Source of the DNA: Sipunculus nudus | Lineage: Eukaryota > Annelida > Sipuncula > Golfingiida > Sipunculidae | Assembly: GCA_026874595.1 (NCBI GenBank) | Contig: CM049313.1 | Location: 34,005,159 to 34,069,158, forward strand | DNA length: 64,000 nt | Direction: 5' to 3' | Shown here: positions 45,240-58,539 of the stretch, piece by piece | How the letters are laid out: the number at the start of each line of letters is the position of its first letter | Position numbering within the stretch: the first letter of the stretch is position 1 | Made by a program: the position numbers and the translations under genes | Notes under the pieces: generated by a model | Seen by the model: the letters and a program-made list of their open reading frames with translations, nothing else | What the model was told of the DNA's origin: nothing | Databases searched by the model: none

Positions 45240-47490
45240 GTTCAACTAAACAAGACAAACAGGCTTTTTTTGCGGTCATTCCCATTCATGTTTTTGTGTC
45301 TGTGATTTTCACACAAAAAAAAACTCATGCAATCATGAACTGAATCTCATTAAATTTTAAGGGCACTTCGGACATGGACTCGTGAAGAGTCGATTAGATT
45401 TTGGTGTAAATCTAGATCATAATGTGGATCTAGGGACGTCACCAGGGAATGGTCACAAATCTATAGCCATTTGTGCACGAATGAACCTGAGGCAAAAAAG
45501 TAAATAGCGGAGGCTTGCATTCATTTTAATGCAGATTTTTAGATTTGAATGACTTCTGCCTGTCTGTATGTGTGATGAAGGGACAAATAAGTACAGAGAG
45601 TTTGTTTTGTGAATTACGATACTGATTGCCTAGGGCTGTTCATATTTGCCCTTTCCACACTGCACCATTATTCCATTTCTGAAAGTTCTAGCTTACAAGT
45701 GACAGGTTGCCGCCCAAAGGTCGATATAAGAACACGTTTCTTAGAACCTTAAGGTTACGGATTCATTCACTGGTTTGTGATTAATCACAGAACGAGATGA
45801 TCCAAATTTTCTCCATCTCGTTGGTTGTTAATCATTCAAATTTTGTCTATGTTGAGCTAAACAATTTTTTTGTTTCACAAAATAATAAGCCTTATTTTAA
45901 AGTCTGACCTGCATGTCATCACGTAACAAGTTATGATGGTAAAGATTTAAGCAGGAATATTTGGTTTTAAGTAATCAAAACAATATAGAATCTGTGTGAA
46001 AACCAGCGCATTCAGGGGTTGTGCTAGGGCCGTGGCTATTTGTCTCAACTGGCAAACTTCAAGGCAAACGTGTACCGATCAAAGAAAAAAGTCTTCTGTT
46101 ACAATACACTCAAATACTCACCATCAAGTCTTCATCTCATAAACATCTATGTGCTTGTAATTTGCCTTGAAATAAATCTAATGCAACACAAGTTAATGAA
46201 CCTAATCCACTGTCTCCACGCATTGTACACGAAACCCTTCGGTGAATTTAGATACACATTGGCACTGTTGGGAAAAGATGTCTTTATCCCAACATAATAA
46301 GAAAAACCTTATTAACTGGAATGAAACCAAAACCATACCAAATAAGCTATTTTAAAATGAAATAGTCAATTCCTGAGAAATTTAATTTGTACAACATCTC
46401 ATCCTCACTGATGAATAATATCATAAATATTCTTTATAGAATAAAGTGAGCTGGACAACCAATTATTAAATAGACCAGTTTCCATAAAAGCGATCCGTTT
46501 CAGTTAAGTTTCGTCTTTCCTTTGTGAAGTGTGGTGTGCAATACGTTCCCGAGGTAACGGAAAGACAAAACATAGTTTGCTCTGGTCATACGCTGCCAGT
46601 TTTATTTACTGATGGGCTTTGACACCAACCGGCGGACAGGCATGAACTAAACAACTTCGTGCTTTTTCCACCGAAATAGAGCCAATTCGCCTGGGAATTG
46701 TAAATGACAATAATTATGTAAATGGAGCAAATATAGAGGATATATCGACAACATCCATCAACATACTTAAAGTAGTTGCCGGTTAAACATATATTATATT
46801 TTGCCTAATCTGTAGGTTTATTTTGCGGTGTAGTATCTGTGATACGGCATTGAATATGTAAACAGAAACTTATGCACGTGCCTGCTTGGTGATATTACGT
46901 GATACACCTATTTCTAGAACTGATGAAGATGTATACATATGAAATGTGATCATCCAGTAATCCTTCATAAGTCTAGTTCAACATTATGCAAAAAGATCAT
47001 TTGACTAAAACGAAGGGGGGGGGGGGGGGGGGGGTCGTCATCCGGTTTGGTATGTAGTTATAAGGGAACGAGATCACAGGTTGTCCACAGTAATGACAAT
47101 GCAACTGGGTTGGTACATTCAGGTCAAGAACGCTTAAATCCTTTATCATCTGCCGGGTCTATTCAAATGACAACAACACAGCTTGGCCCTGCGTCGAAGA
47201 CTGCCAGACCGTGAGGATAAATAGCAGGAGAGACGTAGAAACGGACCCAATATATCTTGCCCCTGCGTGGAGGTTGGTATTTCTACTGGGCTGGAGGTTT
47301 TTGAGTCGAGATCCCTGTCATCAGGAGAACAGCATTGCAGTGGCCATCCATTCGGTTGCATCGACATCGCATCTCTGTACGCAGTCAGATATATTATAAT
47401 TAGGCGACGAATGAGGAATTAACTAAAAAAAGATATGAATGTAAAATCCAAGCGTAAATCCGATCTCTATGATAACCGCGTCCGGTTTCT
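45240..47490. other. No recognisable feature except poly(G)20
   Basis: AT-rich, no gene seen. A run of 20 G occupies 47015-47034, the longest mononucleotide G tract in the window. A short frame at 46040-46297 has no domain. Confidence 0.5.
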
Positions 47491-47494
47491 GTGC

Positions 47495-49378
47495 TCGCAT
47501 ATAAAGTCACACATAATCCGGGGGAGACATGCTTGTACGCTTGTGTAAAGCCACATTTAATCCGGGGGAGACATGCTTGTACGCTTGTGTAAAGCCACAT
47601 TAAATCCGGAGGAGACATGCTTGTACGCTTGTGTAAAGCCACATTTAATCCGGGGGAGACATGCTTGTATGCTAGTAGAAGGCCACATTTAATCCGGGGG
47701 AGACATGCGTGTATGCTTGTATAAAGCCACACATAATCCGGGGAAGACATGCTTGTACGCTTGTGCAAAGACACATATAATCCGGGATAGACATTCTTTT
47801 ATGCTTGTGTTAGGCCACAAATAATTCAGGAGAGACATGCTTGTATGTTTGTATAAAGACACATATAATCCGGGGGAGACATGCTTGTATGTTTGTATAA
47901 AGACACATATAATCCGGGGGAGACATGATTGTATGTTTGTATAAAGACACATATAATCCGGGGTAGACATGCTTGTATGTTTGTATAAAGACACATTATT
48001 CCGGGGGAGACATGCTTGTATGTTTTTATAAAGTCACATATAATCCGGGGGAGACATGCTTGTATGTTTTTATAAAGCCACATATAATCCGGGGATGCCA
48101 TGCTTGTATGTTTTTATAAAGTCACATATAATCCGGGGGAGACATGCTTGTATGTTTGTATAAAGCCACATTTAATCCGAGGGAGACATGCTTGTATGTT
48201 TGTATAAAGCCACATTTAATCCGGGCGAGACATGCTTGTATGTTTGTATAAAGCCACATTTAATCCGGGGATGCCATGCTTGTATGTTTTTTATAAAGTC
48301 ACATATAATCCGGGGGAGACATGCTTGTTTGTTTGTATAAAGCCACATTTAATCCGAGGGAGACATGCTTGTATGTTTTTATAAAGTCACATATAATCCG
48401 GGGGAGACATGCTTGTATGTTTGTATTAAGCCACATTTAATCCGGGGGAGACATGCTTGTATGTTTTTATAAAGTCACATATAATCCGGGGGAGACATGC
48501 TTGTATGTTTGTATTAAGCCACATTTAATCCGGGGGAGACATGCTTGTATGTTTGTATAAAGACACATATAATCCGGGGGAGACATGCTTGTATGTTTGT
48601 ATAAAGACCAATATAATCCGGGGGAGACATGCTTGTGTGCTTGTATAAAGACACATTTAATGCGGGGGAGACATGCTTGTATGCTTGTATAAAGCCACAT
48701 ATAATCCGGGGGAGACATGCTTGTATGCTTGTATAAAGCCACATATAATCCGGGGGAGACATGCCTGTATGCTTGTATAAAGCCACATTTAATCCGGGGG
48801 AGACATGCCTGTATGCTTGTATAAAGCCACATTTAATCCTGGAGAGCCATATGCTTGTATGTTTGTATAAAGTCACATATAATCCGGGGAGACATGCTTG
48901 TATGTTTGTATAAAGACACATATAATCCGGGGGAGACATGCTTGTATGTTTGTATTAAGACACATATAATCCGGGGGAGACATTCTTTTATGCTTGTGTT
49001 AGGCCACAAATAATTCAGGAGAGACATGCTTGTATGTTTGTATAAAGACACATATAATCCGGGGGAGACATGCCTGTATGCTTGTATAAAGTCACATATA
49101 ATCCGGGGGAGACATGCTTGTATGTTTGTATAAAGTCACATATAATCCGGGGGAGACATGCTTGTATGTTTGTATACAGACACATATAATCCGGCGGAGA
49201 CATGCTTGTATGTTTTTATAAAGACACATTAAACCCGGGGGAGACATTCTTTTATGCTTGTGTAAGGCCAAAAATAATTCAGGAGAGACATGCTTGTATG
49301 CTTGTGTAAAGACACATATAAGCCGTGTGAGTCATGCTTGTGTGCTTGTATAAAGTCACATATGATCCGAGGGAGTCG
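47495..49378. repeat. 44-bp minisatellite array, ~43 copies
   Basis: Tandem units of 44 bp with core ATAATCCGGGGGAGACATGC followed by TTGTATGTTTGTATAAA. The array includes occasional indel units (for example near 48000 and 48835). A larger internal duplication is visible: a variant with ACATTCTTTTATGCTTGTG occurs at 47791 and again at 48980 (about 27 units apart). The minus-strand frames up to 141 residues with PRIICVFIQTYKHVS repeats result from a unit free of stops and are not genes. Confidence 0.96.
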
Positions 49379-49379
49379 G

Positions 49380-52300
49380 TAGACTCTTACCAGACGGGCC
49401 AAATGATGATTGCAAGAAAAACATTATCAATTTTAAGCTTTCCACCGTAGTGGGTGGGGGAGCTGATATAAGGTGAATGGTTTATTTGTATAACAAAATA
49501 TATTGCGGGTGAACTTACTTAAATGACCTGCGTACATACCATCGAGTGTAGGTCTGTTTTCTTTAGTGGTTTTGTAACATAAAGTAAGCGATTTAAGTGA
49601 TTTATAAACCATCATACCTTTACCCTCTTTCGTTTACTAGGGTTGTAACGCTACGGGGTCAGTCATATTACCTTGTAGCACGAGTTCATTAGATTTTGGT
49701 TACTGCGCTGGTGGACAGAGAATGCATATACTTCAAGAAACATTAACTAATCAAATACGTCTCATTGCATGCTTGTATCACCTTTGACCGCAGGTCTGAC
49801 TAAATGAAGTTGAAATTTAATCTATTGACCTAAGTTCAAAATGGTGTCCGAGGACGTTATTTGAAGCAACGATGAGTATCTTTAAAGAAGACATATTATT
49901 TTGTCCAAACTGATTTGTTAGTCAGAAATAAAAACGCGTTTTAAAAATCGCGTTTTAGTCTATTCTTGTCCTGTTTTCAGACGTCTAAAGTTACCCAGGC
50001 GCCTTGGACAATAATGACGGCACGCACCACTCATAACCGAAATATCATTTCGAAATATAACGACAAACCAAGCAGCCGTCCACTTCCAGCCATACTCCTA
50101 GTAATGTTGGTTATCGAGACAACAAGATAAAGAAGGCGGGGGCGCGGACCGTTTTCCCTCCCGCTAACAAGATAATATGACCTGAGTGCACCGAGGAATC
50201 CGGTTAATATCAGCTGCGCGCGTCAAAAGACTGAACTTGTTTAATTCACATTGACACATGTTTGTTTCACCAGTGGCACATTGACTCAATCAGCTATAAA
50301 TTAATTCCATTAATGTTTGGTGATGGTTCCATCTGGATTTTCAGGGATGTACCTGTCGCAGTTTTACATCTATTTAGACGGAGTGTGGAATAAGGCAGGT
50401 GTCACCTGAAATTAAAAGGGATATTTATACCGGTGATCGAATCAGGCAGGAAACCCCTTTTATCAAGAAAATCTGCCTATTATTCTAAGGAAAGTGAAAG
50501 CAAAATATTTGGTACGAGTCATATTTTTCCAGATCCCTCCTAATTTTGTACCTTTTTTGTTGTTTTTTTATGATTCTTTGCAATTATTTGTCGTAACTTC
50601 CGTCTTGTAAAGGCTATGAGGTATATCAAGGTATCAACAGAATCGCAACAACCTTTTATACTCTTTTACCTACATGAAAATGTGAAATTACAAATAACTT
50701 TTGTTAAATATTTTTATTGACACGAGTTGGGTTAAAATATTGGACCTGTAGGTTATTTAAAGGTTGAGACAGCATGGCGTCTTTCAGTCCATTTTCCAAG
50801 GCCAGAAAACAAATTCACCCGGATATTTAATAGGAGCTAAATAATCATGATGAATGTTTGTATACATGGTAAATGTGACGACATAATAATAACTATTGAT
50901 ACCAGACAACAAACGTTAATGTCACTGGGGATGTAAGGTAATTTAACTTGTCGTTTCTGCCTCTCTCTTTTGACCTGGCATTATTCAGGAATGTCGATTA
51001 TGTAAAACACCCTGCTTGTCTGGTCGTTAAATATCCTGTGGAAAGCACCCTATGAGTTCAAAATTAACTATTTGTTGTCTACGGTATACAACCATTGAAC
51101 AATAATTGATCGTAATTGATTTTAAATAGTGACAAAGGCCTTTCTACAATGATTTTCCTAATTTGCATATTGAGGAAATAGATTTGTTTTTGATCTTGTA
51201 AAAATCGTTGACAAGAACAGCCTACTGCATGCATGTTTTTTTAGAATTGCTTCAATGCTGAAGATGGAGCTGTGTATGGTAAGAGAGTGACATGATAAAA
51301 TGATTTGTAATTAGGCCTTTTTTAACTAATTAAGGGAATATCTGGCTTAAGGTTTTATATGCACGGGACTGTGAGGAACACGATCTTAACCTGTCGCAAA
51401 GACGTCAGAGCAAAGTCGCGGTTTATCGACAATTCAGCATTTTGCCTTGAGGGCAGTATTGCATAATGGGTATTAACGTTCGGTCCCTTAACTAATGCCC
51501 AAGCCACTTGGGTACTTAACAAACATCCTTCCAAATTCACATTATCAATGTTGTAACTGAACCATTGCAGTTATGTTGTTTCTTTAAGGAAAGCCTTCAT
51601 TTCTATACCAAAGCTAAAATACACTTAAATTTTTATATCTTATATATTATGTTTTGTTTGAATCGTTAATCGTCAAAACATCGATCTAGATACATTTGGA
51701 TAAATATTACGGTTAGTTCTTTTGATAATGCAGATGGCTCATTAATATCCTAGTTGACCATGTTTCACCAGTCACATACCTATACCCTATACATATAAAA
51801 CATTACGTTCTTGTTTAAAAATAACTAATAGTCAAATAACAGTTTACGTTCCAATTACAGTTCAGAATTGAACTCCGACATTAACAAAACATAGGGGGGG
51901 GGGGACTTTAATAAATTCGTTAAATAAGAAAAAATATAATTGTCATTTCACATTTTCATGTACGTAAAAGAGTAACAAAGCTCCTTTAGATTCTGTTGAT
52001 ACCTATAGATACACCTAATAGCCTCTACACGACAGAAGTTACGTCAGATAACTGCTAAGATACTGATAACGATGAAATAGAACAATCCGGAGGGTTCTGA
52101 AGAAAAATGGCCCAAAAGAAGTATTTTGCTTCCACTTTCCGTCAATCAGCAGGCAAATTCTCTTTATGTGTGGTGTGTCCTAACTCACTCTATCACTGAC
52201 ATTAATATCCCTTTCAGGTGACACCTACTTCATTCCACGCCCTATCTAAAGTATGAAGTGTCTAGTGTTATGATATATAAATCTGAAAAATGATATGTTT

Positions 52301-53780
52301 TTTGGAATCAAATGTGTGTCAATGTTTCTCTGGCAATATTTCTAATTTCGCCCTAGAAGAAAGGATTTTTTTTTCATCGGAAGGGAAAGCCATATACTCT
52401 GGCTGTCGAAAAGATTCAGATCTTTGGGCCCAAAGAAACCTGGTAGACTTATATGAACAGTGCCTCTCTCGGCAGTGACTACCTGAGGAGAAAATAGGTT
52501 TTAGAATTTAAGTGAAAGTTAATACCGTCAGCACATCTGTGTCAGTGTTTTGCTTAAACGTTACATCATGGGCCCAAAGAGCCGTGGTACACGACTCGGT
52601 ATTCATTTATATTTGGCTGGTAAGCCTTCTTAAGTCGTGACACAGGACATACTGGGTAATGCAATATAATTTTTTCATGAAGCATAAACTCTACCTGCAA
52701 TCGTGCCCTTAAACAGTGTACATTTTTACAGGTTTTTAGGTTTTTTTTCTGTTTTATTTGGATCTATTTTCGGATCAAGTTTGGCCCAACGGTTTGGGCC
52801 TCGGACTTGTGTCTAATCTGTCCTTTGGATAACAAAATTCCAGGTAACAGGCAATATTTTCTGAATTAGGATCTTATTATCGTCAAGCTACCTTGCTTCA
52901 ATTTAGCTTCAAAAATATTAAAATAACGTTTAGCCCAAATGATGTTATATCCCATGTGGAATAAAAGGTCAGTTAAAATGCTTTTAGAAATAGAATTAAA
53001 AAAACAGGGAGAATGTCATGATTTCTGGTAAAGAATCATTTCAGCTGGTAAAGAGTCCCATGGCTTGGGTCCAGCAACAGATAAAAGAAGGCACGGTGTC
53101 CATATTAGACATTTTCTGAAAATGGTTCAGTCAGCGGAAGCGATACTAGGTAATTATATTGTTCCTCTACACGCTGTACGAGGTCCTAGATCACAGCTGA
53201 AATCTTGTACAGTGTTTCAGAAAGCTTTAAATACGACGTTAAGAAGATTAAACTGGAATTAGAAGATTAAAGGAAGCCCGTACATCTCTGAGATATAACA
53301 GGATTAATTATGTTGTCCCTCTCCTTGTGGGCGTAATAAGGCAGGCTCCGGGATTCTGATGTTTTGAGACTTAATTAGGTAGTTCTTTGAGCAATCAGAC
53401 AGTTAAGCCGGGTGTGTATTAGGCCAATTTTTCTTGTGAGACTTTTGTTTGCGTTGGAACATATTTAACGGCACCTGGTGTCGGCCAATACAGGTTTCAT
53501 ATTGGTCAGATGAGCGGTGTAAATCACCCCGATTTTCTTTATTCTTCGCCTCGCGATGATCGGACGTAGCTTATTTATTATATTCCACACCCACTATTTC
53601 GCATGTTCTCACAGCCGAAAATTTGACAACGAAATGACAAACTACATCCGGCAAATGTCTTTGGATCTGTTCAACTATGCTGAGACCGATTTTTAATTCG
53701 ATTTTGTAGAAAATTCGTTGACATTGCCTGGTGCCGTCACACCATTCAGTCTCATATTATACCGAAAAAAAACACAAATA
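49380..53780. other. Non-coding stretch
   Basis: No recognisable gene or transposon. A 34-nt putative micro-exon (51245-51278) and a poly(G)11 (51894-51904) are the only items of note. Frames such as 52290-52478 and 53065-53262 lack domains or splice support. Confidence 0.5.
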
Positions 53781-53784
53781 AAAT

Positions 53785-54075
53785 AGGTGTATATAAATAT
53801 GCACCCGAAGTAAAAATACACGATCAAAATAGGTGTATAATATGCAACCTGAGTAAAAATACACGGTCAAAATGGGCGTATAATATGCACCCGGAGTAAA
53901 AATACACGATCAAAATAGGCTTATAATATGCAACCGGAGTAAAAATACACGATCAAAATAGGCGTATATATAATATGCAACCGGAGTCAAAATACAAGAT
54001 CAAAATAGGCGTTTAATATGCAACCGGAGTAAAATTACACGATCAAAATAGGCGTTTAAAATGCGACCTGAAGTC
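53785..54075. repeat. ~43-bp tandem repeat, about six copies
   Basis: Units contain AATATGCAACCGGAGTAAAA and TACACGATCAAAATAGGCG. Copy lengths vary by a few bases (an extra TATA near 53970). It ends close to the start of the CCCGCA-rich duplication. Confidence 0.9.
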
Positions 54076-54162
54076 GGGTGTATATATTACATCACGACTG
54101 TGATACGTCTGCGGTCACCTCCGCAGATATAACGCAGACCCAGCATAAAGCTGTTACTACTA

Positions 54163-55056
54163 GAGCCCTGTGCGGGCCGGATTTTTGAAACCACCCCCCC
54201 CCCTGAAAAACAAGCGTTCAGCCCGCAACCACCCCGACCCGCAGTGACGTAAACCCGCCTCGCACCGCGTTTTCACAAAAATATTCAACACTGGTACTGA
54301 CGAAGTGTCATAGAACTATAACTTAACAAAAATACAGTAAATATTATTATATAAGTGGAAAGGTCAGTAACGGGGATAGTCTAATCAAATATTCCTTTTG
54401 TATCTTCTTTAAACATTTAGAGTATAAATAAATCCAACATATTCAGATATTTTATCTAACGGCGTAATTAAACAAGTCTATAAAAGTCTTCCATGCACAT
54501 GTTGCTATATCAAAATATAAAACAAATTGTTGAAAAGTATATTTAAGGCGTTTTTATGGTTTAACGGCATATTTTGGCTAAAAAGACACTCAAATGTTTA
54601 AAAGTTTACTTTAGAATTTGTTGGATTTTCTTCGCTGAACCTCGTTATACGTGTTTCCTATCGAAGTCTCATGAAACATTCACATGCACAATTGTGACTT
54701 TTGCTGATCTGACCAAAACTCCGGCTACATTCGCCAGCTCAGTAGCCACACAACAATCTATCACCGATGAGAGAAACCCACACTGCCGAGAGGTAACGGG
54801 GCCGATTACTGGCAGGGATAGGTGTTTCATTACTGAAATTGGAGAAAAAGACCATGCAAACCCGTGACAGATTGAATATTGAGCGGGACTTGATAGAGGG
54901 AGCAGGTGTTTTTTTTTTAAATTTCATTATAACTTAATGTGATTGAGCTTGTCCCCCCGACTGCCTTGGAAACAAAACTAAAAGGAACATACCATTTCAT
55001 ACATTTTAGAAGATTTTGATACTTTATTCTTTATTAGAATCTTACATTTTTATGTC

Positions 55057-55089
<33 letters not shown>

Positions 55090-55390
55090 TAACAATAATA
55101 TCTATTATTATTATTATTATTATAATCATCGTCGTTGTTGTCATCATAATCATCATCATGTGAACTTACACAAAAAAATTCAACGCATAGGAAATCGTAC
55201 AGCAGAATAAAAACAAATGTCCTTAAGATAAAGAAATATAAAATATATTAATATCATTCGCGGACCACAGGCAAATAAAAATAATGACATATCTTCACAG
55301 CCAGTCCTATTAAACTTTTTTGGTCATTTTTTGGTACTTTTACTTCATCTGTTATCGTTTTTGTCGTCCCCTTTTGGAAGTTTTAAGCAG
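54163..55390. repeat. Tandem duplication, first copy (CCCGCA-rich)
   Basis: Begins GAGCCCTGTGCGGGCCG with a GC-rich block of GCCCGCAACC-type words. An AT-rich body follows (AACGGCGTAATTAAAC, TTTGGCTAAAAAGACACTC, GACCAAAACTCCGGC, GTAACGGGGCCGATTACTG), then (AAT)n at 55056-55090 and GCGGACCACAGGCAAATAA. It is repeated directly at 55402-56830. The frame at 54574-54867 is not conserved in copy 2, so it is not a gene. Confidence 0.9.
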
Positions 55391-55401
55391 TGTTTCTACA
55401 A

Positions 55402-56423
55402 GAGCCCTGTGCGGGCCGCATTGTGAACCCGCATCTACCCCGCAAATCAAGGGTCCAGCCCGCAACCGCCCCGCCCCGCAGTGGTGTAAACTCGCCCCTT
55501 ACCGCATTTTCACAAAAAAATTAGCCGCATTCTACCCGCATATAAACATAAATTAAACCATATGACATTTTATGAGTAATTCATGTATTTATAATGAATG
55601 ACAATCTTTACCACGTCTTGCTGATAATTCTTACTTTTCCAGTATTTTTCACTGGTAAAGACGAAGTGTCATAGAATTCTAACTTAACGAAAATTCAGTA
55701 AATATTGCTATATAAGTGGAAATGTCAGCAACTGGGATACTCTAATCAAATATTCCTTTTGTATCTTCTTTATACATTTACCTTTTGTATCTTCTTTATA
55801 CATTTAAAGTATAAATAAATCCAACATATTCAGATATTTTAACTAACGGCGTAATTAAATAAGCCTATAAATGTCTTCCATGCACAAGTTGCTATATCAA
55901 AATATAAAACAATTTGTTGAAAAGGTATATTTAAGGCGTTTTTATGGTTTAACGGCATATTTTGGCTAAAAAGACACTCAAAAAGTTCAAAAGTTACCTT
56001 TAGAATTTGTTGGATTTTCTTTGCTGAACCTCGTTATATGTTTTTCCTATCGAATCTCATGAAACATTCACTGGACAATCGACTTTTGCTGATCTGACCA
56101 AAACTCCGGCCTCATTTGCCATTTCAGGGGCCACACAACAATCTTTCACCGATGTGAGAAACCCGGAGTGCTGGGAGGTAACGGGGCCGATTACTGTCAG
56201 GGATAGGTGTTTCATTACTGAAACTGGAGAAAAGGACCACGCAAACCCGTGACAGATTGAATATTAAGCGGGACTTGATAGAGTGAGCAGGTGTTTTTTT
56301 ATAAATCACATTATAACTTAATGTGATTGAGTTTGTCCCAACAGACTGCCTTCGAAACAGGACACATACATTTTAGGAGATTATGATACTTTATTCTTTA
56401 TTAGAATCTTACATTTTTATGTC

Positions 56424-56454
<31 letters not shown>

Positions 56455-56830
56455 TTAAAAATAATAATTATAATAATTGAAATAATTATAATTGTTATTA
56501 TTATTTTAATAAACGTCGCCTTCGTTATCATCCTCATCATTATCATCATCATAATCATCAGGTGAAAAAAAATTTCAAAGCATGGGAAATCGTACAGCAG
56601 AAAAAAAAACATGTTCTTAAGATAAAAAGAAATAAAATTTATTAATATCAGTCGCGGACCCCAGGCAAATAATAATACTGACGTATCTTTACAGCCAGTC
56701 CTAGTTAATTCCTATTTTGCCATCCCTTTTGGTACTTTTTCGTCATCTGTTATCTTTTTTGCCATCCCATTTGGTAGTATTACGTAATCGGGAACCTTTT
56801 TTGTCCGTCTCTCTTTTGGGTAGTTTTCGT
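55402..56830. repeat. Tandem duplication, second copy (CCCGCA-rich)
   Basis: Second copy of 54163-55390, starting with the same GAGCCCTGTGCGGGCCG. It is ~150 bp longer, partly by a local 26-bp duplication (CCTTTTGTATCTTCTTTATA near 55758 and 55784). Its GC block has six or more CCCGCA words within 120 bp. Offsets between copies run from 1239 to about 1385 bp, showing indels after the duplication. Confidence 0.9.
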
Positions 56831-57019
56831 TCATTTGTTACCTGAAAAAAGGTGATATTTAGAGACATGTTCGTTTCTTTTAATTTTAAAATGATTTTCA
56901 GTGAATTGCTTAATCATGGTATCAAACAAAATAAATTTTATATAACGTAATTTCATGTAACGAAGCAGTAATTATAAAATTAAAAACCACATATAATGTC
57001 AGTTTGAGGAGATGAAGTG

Positions 57020-57115
57020 GTTTCCAGCTGGCTGAGGGGTCAGAGCGCATACTCCATCCACATCTGCGGGCGTTTAATCTCAACCCGTTGCAGACGACCA
57101 ATATAAATTACCATT
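57020..57115 (+). repeat. Possible tRNA-derived fragment
   Basis: CAGCTGGCTGAGGGGTCAGA resembles a tRNA D-arm (TGGCTCAGTGGT.AGAGC) and TTTAATCTCAACCCG lies where a decayed B-box would be expected. No second copy is seen in the window, so a SINE is only a guess. Confidence 0.3.
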
Positions 57116-57170
57116 GGAGCGTCCAGGGTCGGATTCAGACATTCGAGGTGTGTGTGTTTGGCGCTGGGGA

Positions 57171-57182
57171 GGGGGGGGGGGG
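57171..57182. repeat. Poly(G)12 tract
   Basis: Twelve G; another of fourteen lies at 57473-57486. Confidence 0.95.
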
Positions 57183-57639
57183 TAATATTCAGGATTTTTT
57201 ACGATTGCATCTGAAGATTTCCACATAAAAGCCCTCACACATACACGTACAGAATATATTTACCTGTTTGTGTCTATATTTGCGGGTCTGTATGTGGGTG
57301 TGTTATGTGGCCGTCACCAGATGTCATAGAAATATAATGTAGAAGGCAATAAACAATACTTTAGTTTCTCAGCATCAAATTTTACTATTTGAATGGAGGA
57401 ACAATTCGATAAAGTTATATAGAACAACAGTTATCTTCTGAAAGCGGAACAAAGAACCAGATAATGGGTGGTGGGGGGGGGGGGGGACCCATCTTGCTTC
57501 CCCCAATCAATAAGCCAAACCTATTTTTTTCTTATTGCTATATGCCTATACTTTGATTTAAAGGATGTTACCATTGAATAAACTGGGATTCGGTAGCGGT
57601 TCCGGGCTTTTCATTGACCATAACAACTGAAGATTTCGT

Positions 57640-58535
57640 CACACAGTTTTAAGGTATGGGAAATTAAAAGGACCATAACTAAATACTTGTTTAATCTAGA
57701 ATAACAAAATAACCATCAATTTCTTGCATTTAACATACCAGTCCAGATGATATATAAAATACGCAAATAAGTCAGTATTGAGGTCAGCAAGGGTCAAAAG
57801 GTCATGAGATTTTCCCCTTGGCCAACATCTAGAAACTGACGATTCATTATATGTCTGTATGGAGGAAATAGGTCAAATGATCAATTAATGGCCTGATTTT
57901 GGTTTAGTTACACACATGTTCAAGGATTACTCAAAACAAAAGCACGTAAACAAATGACACTGGTGCAATATTAAGGATTTTGTGAGAAGCGCCATGGTGG
58001 GGGTAGGAGAAATTAATATTATCATAAATACATCAATTTTTAATCTAGAACAATGAAGTATCCATCAAATTGTTGCTATGGCCATGCCGGTTAAGATGAT
58101 CTATAACATATACTAATAAAGTAAGTATTGAGGTCAGCAGGGGTCAAAAGGTCATAAGATTTTCCCCTTGGCCAAAATCTAGAAAATGACAATTCATTAT
58201 GTCTCTATATTGAGGAAATAGGTCAAATGATAAAACTATTGCCAGGGACATGTTTGTAACATAAATAGGACTGCTCTGGTTCCAATATGCCAAAGGATGA
58301 CTCAAAATAAAAGAACAAATCAAAAGATTTTGGTGTGTTGCAGTGTTAAGAATGATTTTAGAAACGCCATGTAAGTTGTAAGTCATCTTAATGATCTAAG
58401 TTTATGACATAGAACAATTTATTGTCATGCCAGTTAAGCTGATATGTAAGATATCAAGTATTATGTCAGTACTGGGGTCAGCAGGGGTCAAACGGCCATG
58501 AGATGTTCGCCTTGACCAAAATCTAGATACTATAG
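57640..58535 (+). repeat. ~350-bp tandem triplication with AGGTCA sites
   Basis: Three direct copies, with shared GAGGTCAGCA..GGTCAAA at 57780, 58130 and 58474. The first two are close over their length (GATTTTCCCCTTGGCCAA, GAGGAAATAGGTCAAATGAT) and the third is diverged. Copies 1 and 2 hold three direct nuclear-receptor half-sites: AGGTCA, 4-bp spacer, GGGTCA, 2-bp spacer, AGGTCA. No coding frame. Confidence 0.85.
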
Positions 58536-58539
58536 TGTT

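Noticed and set aside
48514-48939. 141-residue minus-strand frame in the 44-bp array as a repetitive protein
   Set aside because: The unit is not a multiple of three and indel units shift the frame; no start, signal or splice context.
52785-52835. tRNA-like GGCCCAACGGTTTGGGCC
   Set aside because: It resembles part of the tRNA-like core of the 155-bp elements but lacks a B-box and a matching 3' half.
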